A DNA stretch of 64,000 nt from JABCPO02 sp052174015. Lineage in GTDB: Bacteria; Bacillota; Clostridia; TANB77; CAG-508. Below, in pieces: positions 8,634-16,825 of the stretch (position 1 is the stretch's first letter; each line of letters begins with the position of its first letter). Made by a program: the position numbers and the translations under genes. Under the pieces are notes generated by a model. It was not told the DNA's origin. It did no database searches and saw only the letters and a list, made by a program, of their open reading frames with translations. Where the stretch lies: the NCBI GenBank assembly GCA_052174015.1, contig JBQMXM010000001.1:62001-126000 (forward strand), in the 5' to 3' direction.

Positions 8634-9095
8634 CTAATTATCATATGAAAATTCTTTTATATTTTCTGTTTTTTCTTTTGCTTCTTCTACTTTTGTTTTA
8701 TCAAATTGTGTTTTGGCTTGTATTTTTATATAATGTTTCTTCATTTCATCATATTTATCATACCATATGTATATATAGTGTCTTCTGATTATTGATAAAT
8801 TATTAAACATTCTTGTAACAAACACAAAAATTGCTGCTAAATGTATATCTAAATTTAATTTAAATCCTAAATATACTAATGCCATTGTAAGTATTGCATT
8901 TCCAAAAAATCCACTAACAAATATTTTAAAATCAAATTTCTTATTAATCATTGATGCGATTGCTCCAAAAATAGAGTCAATTGCTGCAAGTATTGCTAAT
9001 GATAAATATATTGAATATGTATATGGTATCAATGGGAATATATTACCAATAAAAACTCCTAATAATATACCAATAACTATTATGATATATATCAT
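8634..9095 (-). CDS. sbp: Small basic membrane protein, Sbp/DUF1290 family
   Basis: 153 residues with four hydrophobic segments (about 1-18, 27-47, 58-79, 84-104). The YLSLAILAAIDSIFGAIAS and FVTRMFNNLSIIRR blocks are typical of the family. In Bacillus subtilis, sbp lies with ylxW and ylxX (DUF881) and divIB before ftsAZ; the same partners occur here, but ftsA and ftsZ do not follow. Its function is unknown; the neighbourhood suggests a role near the division apparatus. It has a 48-residue charged C-terminal extension. Confidence 0.85.
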   Translation of the reverse strand: MIYIIIVIGILLGVFIGNIFPLIPYTYSIYLSLAILAAIDSIFGAIASMINKKFDFKIFVSGFFGNAILTMALVYLGFKLNLDIHLAAIFVFVTRMFNNLSIIRRHYIYIWYDKYDEMKKHYIKIQAKTQFDKTKVEEAKEKTENIKEFSYDN

Positions 9096-9138
9096 ACTAT
9101 TTCGCTCCTTTTCTTTAACTTATTACTTTATCAACTTA

Positions 9139-9390
9139 TTAATGGCATGAACATCCATTACTACAACATCCCGAGCAACCACATCCACATCCTGTTTCTG
9201 GTTCATCTGCTTTATTATCAATTATTTCTTGCAACTCTTCTTTTCCTAAAACATATTTTGTTTTACATACATCGCATTCACCTTCTAATTTTCCTTCTTC
9301 AAGTATTGCTAATAATTCATGTTTTGTTAAACTTTCTGCAAATTCTCTAAAATCTTCTTTTGAACAACATTTATTTTCTTTATTTTCCAT
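9139..9390 (-). CDS. Stand-alone Hsp33-type zinc-switch domain with Cys-rich tail
   Basis: 83 residues. The first 57 resemble the C-terminal redox switch of the chaperone Hsp33: CC at 8-9 followed by SKEDF, a helix LTKHELLAILEEGK, then CDVC (39-42) and KYVLGKEELQEI. The 29 residues between the Cys pairs fit the Hsp33 spacing (CXC, 27-32 residues, CXXC), but the first motif is CC rather than CXC. The whole Hsp33 substrate-binding domain is missing. The tail (67-83) is GCGCGCSGCCSNGCSCH, with eight Cys, and looks metallothionein-like. It sits between a DUF881 gene and sbp. A metal-binding or redox-sensing role is inference. Confidence 0.75.
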   Translation of the reverse strand: MENKENKCCSKEDFREFAESLTKHELLAILEEGKLEGECDVCKTKYVLGKEELQEIIDNKADEPETGCGCGCSGCCSNGCSCH

Positions 9391-9539
9391 TTTTCTACCT
9401 CACTTTTTTTATTATCTATTATTTATTGTTTGTTTTTTGTTTTTTTATTGTTTGTTTATTTCATTTTATATTAATTACATATAATAATATCATATCACAT
9501 TATTTAATTTTATTATAGTATTATTATCATAATTTTAAA

Positions 9540-10535
9540 TTAATTAGAACTTGTATAATTTGTTTTTTTATCTACATTTTGTTTTTTTATTTCTACATTT
9601 TCACTTATTCTATAATTTATTTTCTTTATACTACCTAATAATTGATTTATATATCCATCTTTTAAAATAATTGCACTTTCTAAATGTTTACTATTTCCTA
9701 TTGCTTTAATAAGATATGTTCCATTTTGAGCTTTTCCATTTATATGAATAATTTTACCATTTACTAAGGTTATTTCAGTATTATATGCTATACGTTCATC
9801 ATTTATAGAAATCGCTTCTGCTCCTGATATCCATAATTGATTTATTAGCATAAGCAAATCACTTTCTGTAATTTTTATACCATTTTTTTCATCATCTTGT
9901 AATGTAATTATTATCCCTTGGCCTTTTACATCTGTATATCCAAGATGTTTTCTAGTCTGTTTTAATTCTTCTTCTAATAATTCTGGAGCATTTTTTTCTC
10001 CTTTAATTGAGTTTTTATATGCTTCTATCTTATTTTGTTGTTGAATTATTTTTTGCCTATATTCTTCATTTTTAGTTTTAACATCTGTAATTCCACTTCT
10101 AATTTCTGCATCTCTCATAAGTCCTATTTCTTTTACATTTGTTTTGTTAATAGTCTTTATTTGTAATGTAATTGTTAAAAATGTAAGTATTGATATTAAC
10201 AATACAAAAAATATAAATACATATTTTTCTTTTCTTATTATTTCTGTTTTTATTATTTCTTGTATTTCTTCTTCTGATTTTGCATTATTAATATTTTGTT
10301 TTTTTAATGCTTTTCTCTTAGCTAAATTTTCTATATTTTTTAATTTGAATATATTTATTTTAGAAAATATCTTATTAAATATATTATTAGATTGATTTTT
10401 ATCTCTATTATTTTTTATAATAATTTGTTGCTTTTGACGCTTATATCTAATATATTTATTTTCATCTAATTGTTCTATATTTTTTACTTGTTTATTATTT
10501 ATTTTTCTTTTCTTATTTTCTTTTTGTTTTGCCAT
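9540..10535 (-). CDS. DUF881 family membrane protein (larger paralog)
   Basis: 331 residues. A long basic Lys/Asn-rich cytoplasmic N-terminus (1-102) precedes one transmembrane helix (104-126), a coiled coil (about 150-195) and a DUF881 domain with LGYTDVKGQGIIITLQD and LWISGAEAISINDERIA. DUF881 proteins (YlxW/YlxX) flank divIB and sbp in Firmicutes; their role is not settled. It lies 4 bp after its shorter paralog, so the pair is co-translated. The 100-residue basic N-terminus is unusual for the family and could contact nucleic acid or acidic lipid; that is inference. Confidence 0.85.
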   Translation of the reverse strand: MAKQKENKKRKINNKQVKNIEQLDENKYIRYKRQKQQIIIKNNRDKNQSNNIFNKIFSKINIFKLKNIENLAKRKALKKQNINNAKSEEEIQEIIKTEIIRKEKYVFIFFVLLISILTFLTITLQIKTINKTNVKEIGLMRDAEIRSGITDVKTKNEEYRQKIIQQQNKIEAYKNSIKGEKNAPELLEEELKQTRKHLGYTDVKGQGIIITLQDDEKNGIKITESDLLMLINQLWISGAEAISINDERIAYNTEITLVNGKIIHINGKAQNGTYLIKAIGNSKHLESAIILKDGYINQLLGSIKKINYRISENVEIKKQNVDKKTNYTSSN

Positions 10536-10539
10536 ATAT

Positions 10540-11316
10540 CTACCCTATATATTCATCTGAATAAACCCCTTTATATTTTGGTATCTTAATATTATTTACC
10601 CTTTCTAAAGTTAATGATATTCCGTATTTTTCTAATATTTTTGCAACTCCACCTGGTATATTAATTGCACTTTCTAAATAGTCTTGATTACCTATTGCAG
10701 ATATTACATATGGAGCCCCTACTTTTTCATCATTTATCTTAATTACTGTACCTATACAACTTATAGGTGTTTTTTGAACAATTCTTTGCCCATTAACTGA
10801 AATTGCTTCTGCTCCTGCATTTCTTAATACATTTACTATATCTAATATATCTGTATCATGTACAATTATTTGTGTAGGATCGTCAGACTTTATTTTTTTA
10901 TCTTCTCCATCTTTTAATGTTATTCTAATACCTTTTCCTGTTAATTCTGTAAATCCTAATTTAACATTATTTTCACTTATTTCGTTTTTTAATTGTTGTA
11001 ATTTCTTATCTGTTTTAGATATATCTTCTCTATGTTTATCTATTATCTTTTCTTGCATAGCTATTTGTTGTTGTAAGTTTTTACCTATTTCTTGTTCTCT
11101 AAACAACTTATCTCTTAGTTCATTAATTTCAGGTGAAATTGATGAACCTATTAATGAATTATTTGTTTTTAATAGTGATGTGAATGTTATTGATAAAATT
11201 AATGATATTATAAATATAGTTATATATATTCTTGTTTTTTGACTTTTTTTACCATTCCTATTTCTATCCAATTTTAATATTTCATCTATCTTAAACATAA
11301 AATTATTTTTTTTCAT
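10540..11316 (-). CDS. DUF881 family membrane protein (shorter paralog)
   Basis: 258 residues with a basic N-terminus, one transmembrane segment (29-49), a coiled coil (about 62-115) and a DUF881 domain including LGFTELTGKGIRITLKDGED, NVLRNAGAEAISVNGQR and SAIGNQDYLESAI. It lies immediately after ftsQ and before the larger paralog, matching the divIB-ylxW-ylxX arrangement of Bacillus. An external domain held to the membrane by one helix is expected. The pair probably arose by duplication. Confidence 0.87.
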   Translation of the reverse strand: MKKNNFMFKIDEILKLDRNRNGKKSQKTRIYITIFIISLILSITFTSLLKTNNSLIGSSISPEINELRDKLFREQEIGKNLQQQIAMQEKIIDKHREDISKTDKKLQQLKNEISENNVKLGFTELTGKGIRITLKDGEDKKIKSDDPTQIIVHDTDILDIVNVLRNAGAEAISVNGQRIVQKTPISCIGTVIKINDEKVGAPYVISAIGNQDYLESAINIPGGVAKILEKYGISLTLERVNNIKIPKYKGVYSDEYIG

Positions 11317-11377
11317 AATATTCTCTTTTTATTCTCTTTCTAAATTATTTATTATTATCATTTATTATTTTAACATA

Positions 11378-12112
11378 TTATACCTTTTCTTTAAAGACAA
11401 AATATTCTCTTTTTATATTTTTATTTAAATATATTTCTCCTTCTTTTCCTTTATTTCTATCTATAATTTCTTTTATCATTACCATTTTTCCTCTAATATC
11501 TACTAACTCTGAATCTAATATTATTTTTTTCTTTTCTTTTTTCAGATTTATAATAAAATTATCATTATTTAATTCTATATCTGTAATCATCTCTTTAAAA
11601 CTATATCTATCTATTGTTTGAGTAATTTTATTTATTTTTTCTAATGTTAATAAATCTTCTAATATTAATCTTTTTTCTTGTTCTAGATTAGTTTTTAAAT
11701 TATTTATCATAATATATTCTTGCTTTTCATCAAATTTTTTTAATATATATCCTTGATTATCTATAACATAATATCCTTTTGGAGCACTTATTTGATATTC
11801 TGCTTTTCTTTCTTTTACATTTATTTTTATAGTATTTGGAAATTTAAAATTAAAACTAACTTTTTCTATTACTTGTTGTTCTTCTAGTTCAAACTTTCCT
11901 TTAAAATATCTTTGCACAAAAATATTTTTTCCTTTTTTCATTCTACTATATTCTATAATTCTTTCTGTCTGTATTTCCTTATTTCCATACACTTCTATAT
12001 TTTGAAGTGTAAATTCAGGTGAAGTTAATAAAAAAATTACTAAACATATTAAAATTATTAAAATCAGTAATGTTATTAATAATTTTTTACCACTTTTTTT
12101 GTTTTTTTCCAT
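11378..12112 (-). CDS. ftsQ: Cell division protein FtsQ/DivIB
   Basis: 244 residues: short basic cytoplasmic start, one transmembrane helix (11-30), a POTRA domain (about 33-105) opening with FTLQNIEVYGNKEIQTERI, then a beta-rich region. FtsQ/DivIB joins FtsL and FtsB in the divisome and helps control septal wall synthesis. Family identity rests on the membrane-POTRA layout and the DUF881/Sbp context, since sequence conservation is low. It lies 23 bp after scpB. Confidence 0.85.
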   Translation of the reverse strand: MEKNKKSGKKLLITLLILIILICLVIFLLTSPEFTLQNIEVYGNKEIQTERIIEYSRMKKGKNIFVQRYFKGKFELEEQQVIEKVSFNFKFPNTIKINVKERKAEYQISAPKGYYVIDNQGYILKKFDEKQEYIMINNLKTNLEQEKRLILEDLLTLEKINKITQTIDRYSFKEMITDIELNNDNFIINLKKEKKKIILDSELVDIRGKMVMIKEIIDRNKGKEGEIYLNKNIKREYFVFKEKV

Positions 12113-12135
12113 AAATGCTCCTTATATAATTACCA

Positions 12136-12627
12136 TTATATTTTTGTTAAATTATCTAAATTTTCTATTCCAAATGTTAATAAGAATTTGTCTGTAGTTA
12201 TATATCCCATAGGTCTTCCAATTGTTTCATGTTTAGTTCCATAATCTACTAGCCCATAATCCATAAGTCTTGATATTATAGTATCTGAGGATACACCTCT
12301 AATATTTTCTATTTGACTTCTAGTAACATTTTGATTGTATGCTATAATTGACAATACTTCCATTGCTTGTTTTGATAATTTAGGATTTGGTCTTTTATCA
12401 AATAATGGAATTATATGTTCTAATGGTTCTTTTTTGGAACACATTTGATATTTGTTACCAACTTTTACTATTTCTAATCCTGAATTTTCTTTTTCTAAAA
12501 TCATTTCATTCATTAAATTAGATACTTCTTTTTCTGATATATTTAAAACTTCTGCAATCTTATTTTCTGATATTGGCTCTCCTTTAGTAAATAATATTGC
12601 TTCTACTATTTGCTTTTTTTCCTTCAT
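12136..12627 (-). CDS. scpB: Segregation and condensation protein B
   Basis: 163 residues with two winged-helix domains. The start KKQIVEAILFTKGEPIS and the block SIIAYNQNVTRSQIENIRGV are diagnostic, as is GRPMGYITTDKFLLTFGI near the end. ScpB binds ScpA and bridges SMC heads in chromosome condensation. No scpA gene is present in the window. It is the first gene of the ftsQ-DUF881 transcript and is divergent from the tRNA-Met gene. Confidence 0.93.
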   Translation of the reverse strand: MKEKKQIVEAILFTKGEPISENKIAEVLNISEKEVSNLMNEMILEKENSGLEIVKVGNKYQMCSKKEPLEHIIPLFDKRPNPKLSKQAMEVLSIIAYNQNVTRSQIENIRGVSSDTIISRLMDYGLVDYGTKHETIGRPMGYITTDKFLLTFGIENLDNLTKI

Positions 12628-12643
12628 TTTTTATTCCTAACTG

Positions 12644-12672
12644 TTGACATTTTTTTCCATTTACTATATAAT
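12644..12672 (+). promoter_or_regulatory. Promoter of the tRNA-Met gene
   Basis: A perfect TTGACA (12644-12649), 17-bp spacer and TATAAT (12667-12672) end 10 bases before the tRNA. This is a consensus housekeeping promoter on the plus strand, opposite to scpB. Confidence 0.85.
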
Positions 12673-12682
12673 ACAAATATAT

Positions 12683-12759
12683 GGCGAAGTAGCTCAGTTG
12701 GCTAGAGCATTCGGTTCATACCCGAAGGGTCATGTGTTCGAGTCACATCTTCGCTACCA
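12683..12759 (+). tRNA. tRNA-Met (CAU), elongator type
   Basis: A 77-nt cloverleaf with encoded CCA. The acceptor GGCGAAG pairs with CTTCGCT (G-U at the first pair), the D arm is AGCTCAGTTGGCTAGAGC, and the anticodon loop TTCATAC gives CAU. The arm CGGTTCATACCCG matches elongator Met tRNA of Firmicutes rather than the initiator or the lysidine-modified tRNA-Ile(CAU). Confidence 0.93.
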
Positions 12760-12783
12760 CACAAGTTTTACTTGTGTTTTTTT
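12759..12783 (+). terminator. Terminator after tRNA-Met
   Basis: Hairpin ACACAAG-TTTTA-CTTGTGT followed by a run of T, starting at the CCA end. Confidence 0.85.
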
Positions 12784-12821
12784 ATTTGCTATTTATATAT
12801 TTAATATAACATATTTAACTT

Positions 12822-12851
12822 AAAAAAGAAAGGTAAAACACCTTTCTTTTT
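12822..12851 (-). terminator. Probable two-way terminator downstream of rpsR
   Basis: Arms AAAAGAAAGGT and ACCTTTCTTTT with a five-base loop. A T-run follows on either strand, so it can end the rpsF-ssb-rpsR message from the minus side and back up the tRNA terminator on the plus side. Confidence 0.75.
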
Positions 12852-12990
12852 CTTATATTTTATATATTATCTATAATTTATATTTTATATTATATGTATT
12901 TACATTATACATATTTTTAAAATTGTTTTTCTTTTTAATATTATACTTTTTTATTAAGTTTTAAATTTAACTATTATTATTAAATTTATA

Positions 12991-13251
12991 CTAGTCTACT
13001 GTATATGGTAATGTACCAATATGTCTAGCTCTTTTGATAGTTCTTGTGATTTCTCTTTGATGTTTTGCACAAGCTCCAGTTACTCTTCTTGGTAAAATTT
13101 TTCCTTTTTCACTTATAAATCTTTGTAATTGTTCAGTATTTTTGTAATCTAATACTAATTCTTCATCTTTACATAAAGGACAAACTTTCTTTCTCATTTT
13201 TTTGTATCTTAAGCTTTTTTCATCATCTATTTTTTTAGCTCTTTTTTCCAC
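12991..13251 (-). CDS. rpsR: 30S ribosomal protein S18
   Basis: 86 residues with the S18 core (YKNTEQLQRFISEKGKILPRR and TIKRARHIGTLPY). The N-terminus has CPLC at 24-27 and CAKH at 61-64, which make a plausible zinc site of the Cys-containing S18 form. S18 pairs with S6 on the small-subunit platform. It is the third gene of the rpsF-ssb-rpsR operon. Confidence 0.97.
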   Translation of the reverse strand: MEKRAKKIDDEKSLRYKKMRKKVCPLCKDEELVLDYKNTEQLQRFISEKGKILPRRVTGACAKHQREITRTIKRARHIGTLPYTVD

Positions 13252-13278
13252 TTTTTCCCCCTTTCAGTATAAAGCTAC

Positions 13279-13713
13279 TTAAAAAGATATATCATCTTGT
13301 GTTTCTATCTTAAATGCATCTTCATTAAATGCTGCAAAATCAATTGTTTCTTCATTTGAAACTGAATTTGATACATTTCTTTCTTGTGAAGCTGAATTTT
13401 GTTTTGAATCAGCAAAATATGCTTCTTCTGCTAATACTTCTGTTACATATACTTTTTTTCCGTCTTTGTCATCATAATTTCTTGTTTGAATTCTACCTAT
13501 TATTCCTACTTGCATTCCTTTTTTGAAATACATACTAATAAATTCGGCAGTTTTTCCCCACGCAATTATATTTATAAAGTCTGCTTGTTGAGTTCCTTCT
13601 TTTACAAATCTTCTATTTACAGCTAAAGTAAATGTTACATATACTATGTTGTTTGCAGAATTCCTTGTTTCTGGGTCTCTTGTTAATCTTCCCATTAATA
13701 TAGCTTTATTCAT
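13279..13713 (-). CDS. ssb: Single-stranded DNA-binding protein
   Basis: 144 residues: an OB-fold (1-105) beginning MNKAILMGRLTRDPETR with INIIAWGKTAEF, a short flexible linker, and an acidic tip ending DDISF, the usual protein-docking end. It coats single-stranded DNA and recruits repair and replication proteins. The gene lies between rpsF and rpsR as in most Firmicutes. Confidence 0.97.
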   Translation of the reverse strand: MNKAILMGRLTRDPETRNSANNIVYVTFTLAVNRRFVKEGTQQADFINIIAWGKTAEFISMYFKKGMQVGIIGRIQTRNYDDKDGKKVYVTEVLAEEAYFADSKQNSASQERNVSNSVSNEETIDFAAFNEDAFKIETQDDISF

Positions 13714-13747
13714 ATTTCCTCTTTCTAAGTTTTAAATTAATTTAAAA

Positions 13748-14092
13748 CTATTCTTCTATTTTATTTGTTTTTTTAACTTTTTTAACTTTTTTGTTAGCTT
13801 TTTTAGTTTCTTCTATTTTTAAAACTATATATCTAATAATATTATCATCTATTCTACAAATTCTTTCAAATTCATCAATAAAGTTTGGTTCTACTTCAAA
13901 ATTAATTACTAACCAATATGCTGAATTATGTCCTTTTACTTCAAATTGAATTTTATTAGATTCTAATTCAGATTTAGTAATTATTTTACCATTATTATCT
14001 TCTATTAGTTTTACTAATTTTTCTGAAACTTCATTAGCTTTTTCAGGTTCTAAAGTTGGTTTTATTAAAACTGTAGTTTCATATTTTCTCAT
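13748..14092 (-). CDS. rpsF: 30S ribosomal protein S6
   Basis: 114 residues with the S6 fold: RKYETTVLIKPTLEPEK, YWLVINFEVEPNFIDEFER and IIRYIVLKIEE. The last 20 residues are Lys-rich. S6 forms a dimer with S18 in the 30S platform. It is the first gene of the operon and its leader can pair across the Shine-Dalgarno site (14099-14143), which suggests autogenous control. Confidence 0.97.
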   Translation of the reverse strand: MRKYETTVLIKPTLEPEKANEVSEKLVKLIEDNNGKIITKSELESNKIQFEVKGHNSAYWLVINFEVEPNFIDEFERICRIDDNIIRYIVLKIEETKKANKKVKKVKKTNKIEE

Positions 14093-14098
14093 TTTTAC

Positions 14099-14143
14099 CT
14101 CCTTATGGTTTAAACCTATACTTATTTATGTATAAGTAAGGAG
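14099..14143 (-). promoter_or_regulatory. rpsF leader hairpin that hides the ribosome binding site
   Basis: In the minus-strand RNA, CTCCTT (14138-14143 region) pairs with AAGGAG of the rpsF Shine-Dalgarno site (14099-14104), and ACTTATAC pairs with GTATAGGT around an eight-base loop. A one-sided bulge TTAAACCAT separates the two helices. The layout resembles the known S6:S18 leader, which represses when the S6-S18 complex binds. The conserved CCG of that motif is not seen; ACCA lies in the bulge instead. Confidence 0.6.
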
Positions 14144-14162
14144 CAATTACTTGCTACATAAA

Positions 14163-14191
14163 ATAATACCACTTTTTCGTATACTTGTCAA
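14163..14191 (-). promoter_or_regulatory. Promoter of the rpsF-ssb-rpsR operon
   Basis: TTGACA (14186-14191), 17-bp spacer and TATTAT (14163-14168) on the minus strand. The predicted start gives a leader of about 65 bases containing the hairpin. Confidence 0.85.
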
Positions 14192-14226
14192 TCCAAACTC
14201 AACTATATTCAAAGTATTATTTACTC

Positions 14227-15888
14227 TTATTTAATATATTGTGATATTAATTGTATCATTGTATTTTCTTCTGTTTTTTGTAAATATACTTTATCTATAT
14301 CTATACATTTTTTTAACATAGATATTATTAATTTATCTTTTGGAAACTTAGACATATCTAATTTAAGTATATATATTAATACATTATTATCCTGTTGTTT
14401 TTTTATTGTATTAATTTCATTATTAGATAGAATATATCTATTTATTTCTTCATCATTTATTGTAACTATATATCTATTTACATTATTTATATTATCTCTA
14501 TCTTTTACTGCATCTTCTAATGCATCTTTTAATTTTTCTATATATTCTGTATATGAAATAATTTTAAGTTTTTCTTTTATAATTTTCAATCTTTCTTGAT
14601 TTTTAATAACTTTATCCAAAATTGATTGTAATATAGATATATCTTGCTTATTTAAAACTTTACATTTATTTAATTTAAAATACCAATTATACCTAGATAT
14701 ATATGTATTTGCATTCAAATTATTATCTTTTTCCATTATATTCTTTTTAGTATTTCCTTTTATATTAGAACAATATTTAATATATTCAAATATATTTTTA
14801 AAATTACTATTAATACTTCCTATCCCTAACATTGTATAATATGATGTTCCTTCAATATTTTGAGAATCTAATTCATAAATATCCCAATCCTCATCAATAA
14901 TCTTATTATTAGCATCTCGTTTAGTAAATTGAAGTTTTTGAATTATTTCAGTTGTATCAAAAATATAGTAATTTTCTTCAATTTTAAATAAATTCCATGC
15001 ATGCCCCATATTATTTAAGTCTTTGATTCTTCCAATTACAATTGCACTTTCAAGATTAAATATATTAGATAACAACTCTATACTTTGACTCATTGTTATA
15101 CATACACCTATATTTTGTAATATTCCCTCTAAATGTGAAGATAAATAATATACATCTTTAAATTCAGGCAAATATTTAAGTAAATTGTCTTTAGATACTT
15201 TTTCATACATTATATTTTTTCTTACTTCTGAATATATATGATATATTAAGTTTAAAAGTTTTTCAGTATTATTATTAAACATTTTTTGTTTTTTTAATAT
15301 ATTTCCACTTAAATTTTGCTCTTTATATGCATCAGAATATTTTAAAATATATTTATCACTAAAATAGTGATTAATATTTTCTTTAATTACATTATTTATT
15401 TCATCAATATCTTTTATATTTATATTATTAATATCTACTTTTTTAATATCTTTTTCTTCATATAGTGCCTTGTTTAATACTTGAATGGCTATAATATATA
15501 TTTCTTCTAAAACTTCTAAAAATTTATTAATATTAATTCCCTTGCTATAATTTCTTTTAGTTATTTGCTCTATATATCCAATATTACCTATGATAATATC
15601 TATATCAAAATATATATCATCTACTCTTTTTTTATTAACTCTAGCTAATTCTGATTTTAAATTTGTTATCTTTTCTATCACAGCATTACTTATATATTTA
15701 ATATTATCTATTACAATCTTAATTGTTAAAGTATTATGTTTTTGCGTTTCTATATACTTATTTAAATATTCTTCATATTGTATATATTCTATAAAACTTT
15801 TAGGATTATTTTTTAACCTATCTATTATATTATCTATTTGCTCTACTGTATTTATATGCACAAATTCTTTTATATACACTTTATCCAT
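14227..15888 (-). CDS. Large protein with transglutaminase-like domain, unknown role
   Basis: 553 residues from the ATG at 15888, which has AGGGG upstream; an ATG six codons earlier lacks one. No signal peptide or membrane segment is visible. Residues about 258-314 carry a transglutaminase/cysteine-protease-like triad: NIGVC (C263), MGHAWNLFKI (H296) and YYIFDTT (D311). The regions on both sides are helical, rich in Ile, Asn and Lys, and unrecognised. Such domains can be protease-like or cross-linking; being cytoplasmic it is unlikely to act on the wall. It is a single gene with no strong functional context. Confidence 0.75.
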   Translation of the reverse strand: MDKVYIKEFVHINTVEQIDNIIDRLKNNPKSFIEYIQYEEYLNKYIETQKHNTLTIKIVIDNIKYISNAVIEKITNLKSELARVNKKRVDDIYFDIDIIIGNIGYIEQITKRNYSKGININKFLEVLEEIYIIAIQVLNKALYEEKDIKKVDINNINIKDIDEINNVIKENINHYFSDKYILKYSDAYKEQNLSGNILKKQKMFNNNTEKLLNLIYHIYSEVRKNIMYEKVSKDNLLKYLPEFKDVYYLSSHLEGILQNIGVCITMSQSIELLSNIFNLESAIVIGRIKDLNNMGHAWNLFKIEENYYIFDTTEIIQKLQFTKRDANNKIIDEDWDIYELDSQNIEGTSYYTMLGIGSINSNFKNIFEYIKYCSNIKGNTKKNIMEKDNNLNANTYISRYNWYFKLNKCKVLNKQDISILQSILDKVIKNQERLKIIKEKLKIISYTEYIEKLKDALEDAVKDRDNINNVNRYIVTINDEEINRYILSNNEINTIKKQQDNNVLIYILKLDMSKFPKDKLIISMLKKCIDIDKVYLQKTEENTMIQLISQYIK

Positions 15889-15930
15889 ATTTACCCCTAT
15901 ATACATATTATATATTATTAAAATAAAAGT

Positions 15931-15960
15931 TAAAAGAGGTTAAAATATTAACCCCTTTTA
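15931..15960 (-). terminator. Terminator of the first SYEDDW cassette
   Basis: Arms AAAAGAGGTTAA and TTAACCCCTTTT with loop AATA and one mismatch, with T-rich sequence on the minus strand after it. It resembles the terminator at 16725-16751. Confidence 0.65.
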
Positions 15961-16064
15961 GAATTTGTATATAGAATTTACAATAAATAATATTTTTACT
16001 TATTTTAATTCATTAGTTTTTTTAGTTATATATATGTTATTTTTTGTTAAGTTTTACTAATAGA

Positions 16065-16562
16065 TTAATAACTCATTCCCCATTTATTCCTTTTACAAGG
16101 AGACCAATCATCTTCATATGAATAAGGAATAGTTGCACAATTATCTTTTACATATTTTATTGATTTTTGTGCTTGTCTAATTGTTTTAACTATAAACTCT
16201 TTATCGTTATATTCGCTTTGCTTATATTTTTTTATATTTCTTCTAACTATCTCACGCTTATACATGACTAATTCTATAGCATCTTCTCTCTTTATTTTTT
16301 GATCTTTCTTTTTTTCCCTGTTTCTAGGTTTCCAGTTATCTTCATAAGAAAATTCAATCTTACAATGTGTTTGCCTTTTAACACTTCTTATTCCACTTTG
16401 TAATATTTTTATTTTTTTAGCAACTTCTTCTTTTTCATTGCCTTTGCAAAACTTGTATTTCCTTATATTTTTCCGAATAATTTCCCTTCTGACATTAATC
16501 ATTTCAATAGCTTGATTATAGTCTATCCACTTATTAGTATTATTTCTCATTAAATTTCTCAT
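16065..16562 (-). CDS. Duplicated SYED(D/N)W-motif protein, unknown family
   Basis: 165 residues, basic and helical, made of two similar units. Unit 1 (about 15-77) ends FSYEDNW; unit 2 (about 92-153) ends YSYEDDW. Each has the pattern AIE, then RREII.KNI..Y or KREIV.RNI..Y, then a second amphipathic helix, then the SYED(D/N)W end. A single-unit relative lies at 16826-17023. AAGGAG lies ten bases before the ATG. The first codons hold a 12-bp tandem duplication (MRNLMRNN). No known family or catalytic motif is recognised; a nucleic-acid-binding or small regulatory protein is possible but unproved. Confidence 0.7.
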   Translation of the reverse strand: MRNLMRNNTNKWIDYNQAIEMINVRREIIRKNIRKYKFCKGNEKEEVAKKIKILQSGIRSVKRQTHCKIEFSYEDNWKPRNREKKKDQKIKREDAIELVMYKREIVRRNIKKYKQSEYNDKEFIVKTIRQAQKSIKYVKDNCATIPYSYEDDWSPCKRNKWGMSY

Positions 16563-16612
16563 TAAACTTCAACTCCTTTTAAGTAACATATATATTAATA
16601 CTAACTAATTAT

Positions 16613-16640
16613 ATTTTAACATATATATAAATATATTCAA
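16613..16640 (-). promoter_or_regulatory. Promoter of the first SYEDDW cassette
   Basis: TTGAAT (16635-16640), 16-bp spacer ending TGT and TAAAAT (16613-16618) on the minus strand, 51 bases before the ATG. The second cassette has the same arrangement. Confidence 0.55.
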
Positions 16641-16724
16641 TTAAAATATAGATTTTTTATGTTTTTTTATGTTTTTTTATAATATTTTATACAATTTTTT
16701 CAATTTTTAACTATTAGTATATGC

Positions 16725-16751
16725 AAAAGAGGCTAAAAATTAGCCTCTTTT
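16725..16751 (-). terminator. Terminator of the second SYEDDW cassette
   Basis: Near-perfect hairpin AAAAGAGGCTAA-AAA-TTAGCCTCTTTT, T-flanked on both strands. It lies 75 bases after the stop at 16826. Confidence 0.8.
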
Positions 16752-16825
16752 TTAATACATAAGCAAATAATATATTTACTTACTTTACTATATTTAGTCA
16801 ACTTACTTAGTTTGTTATTACTAAA

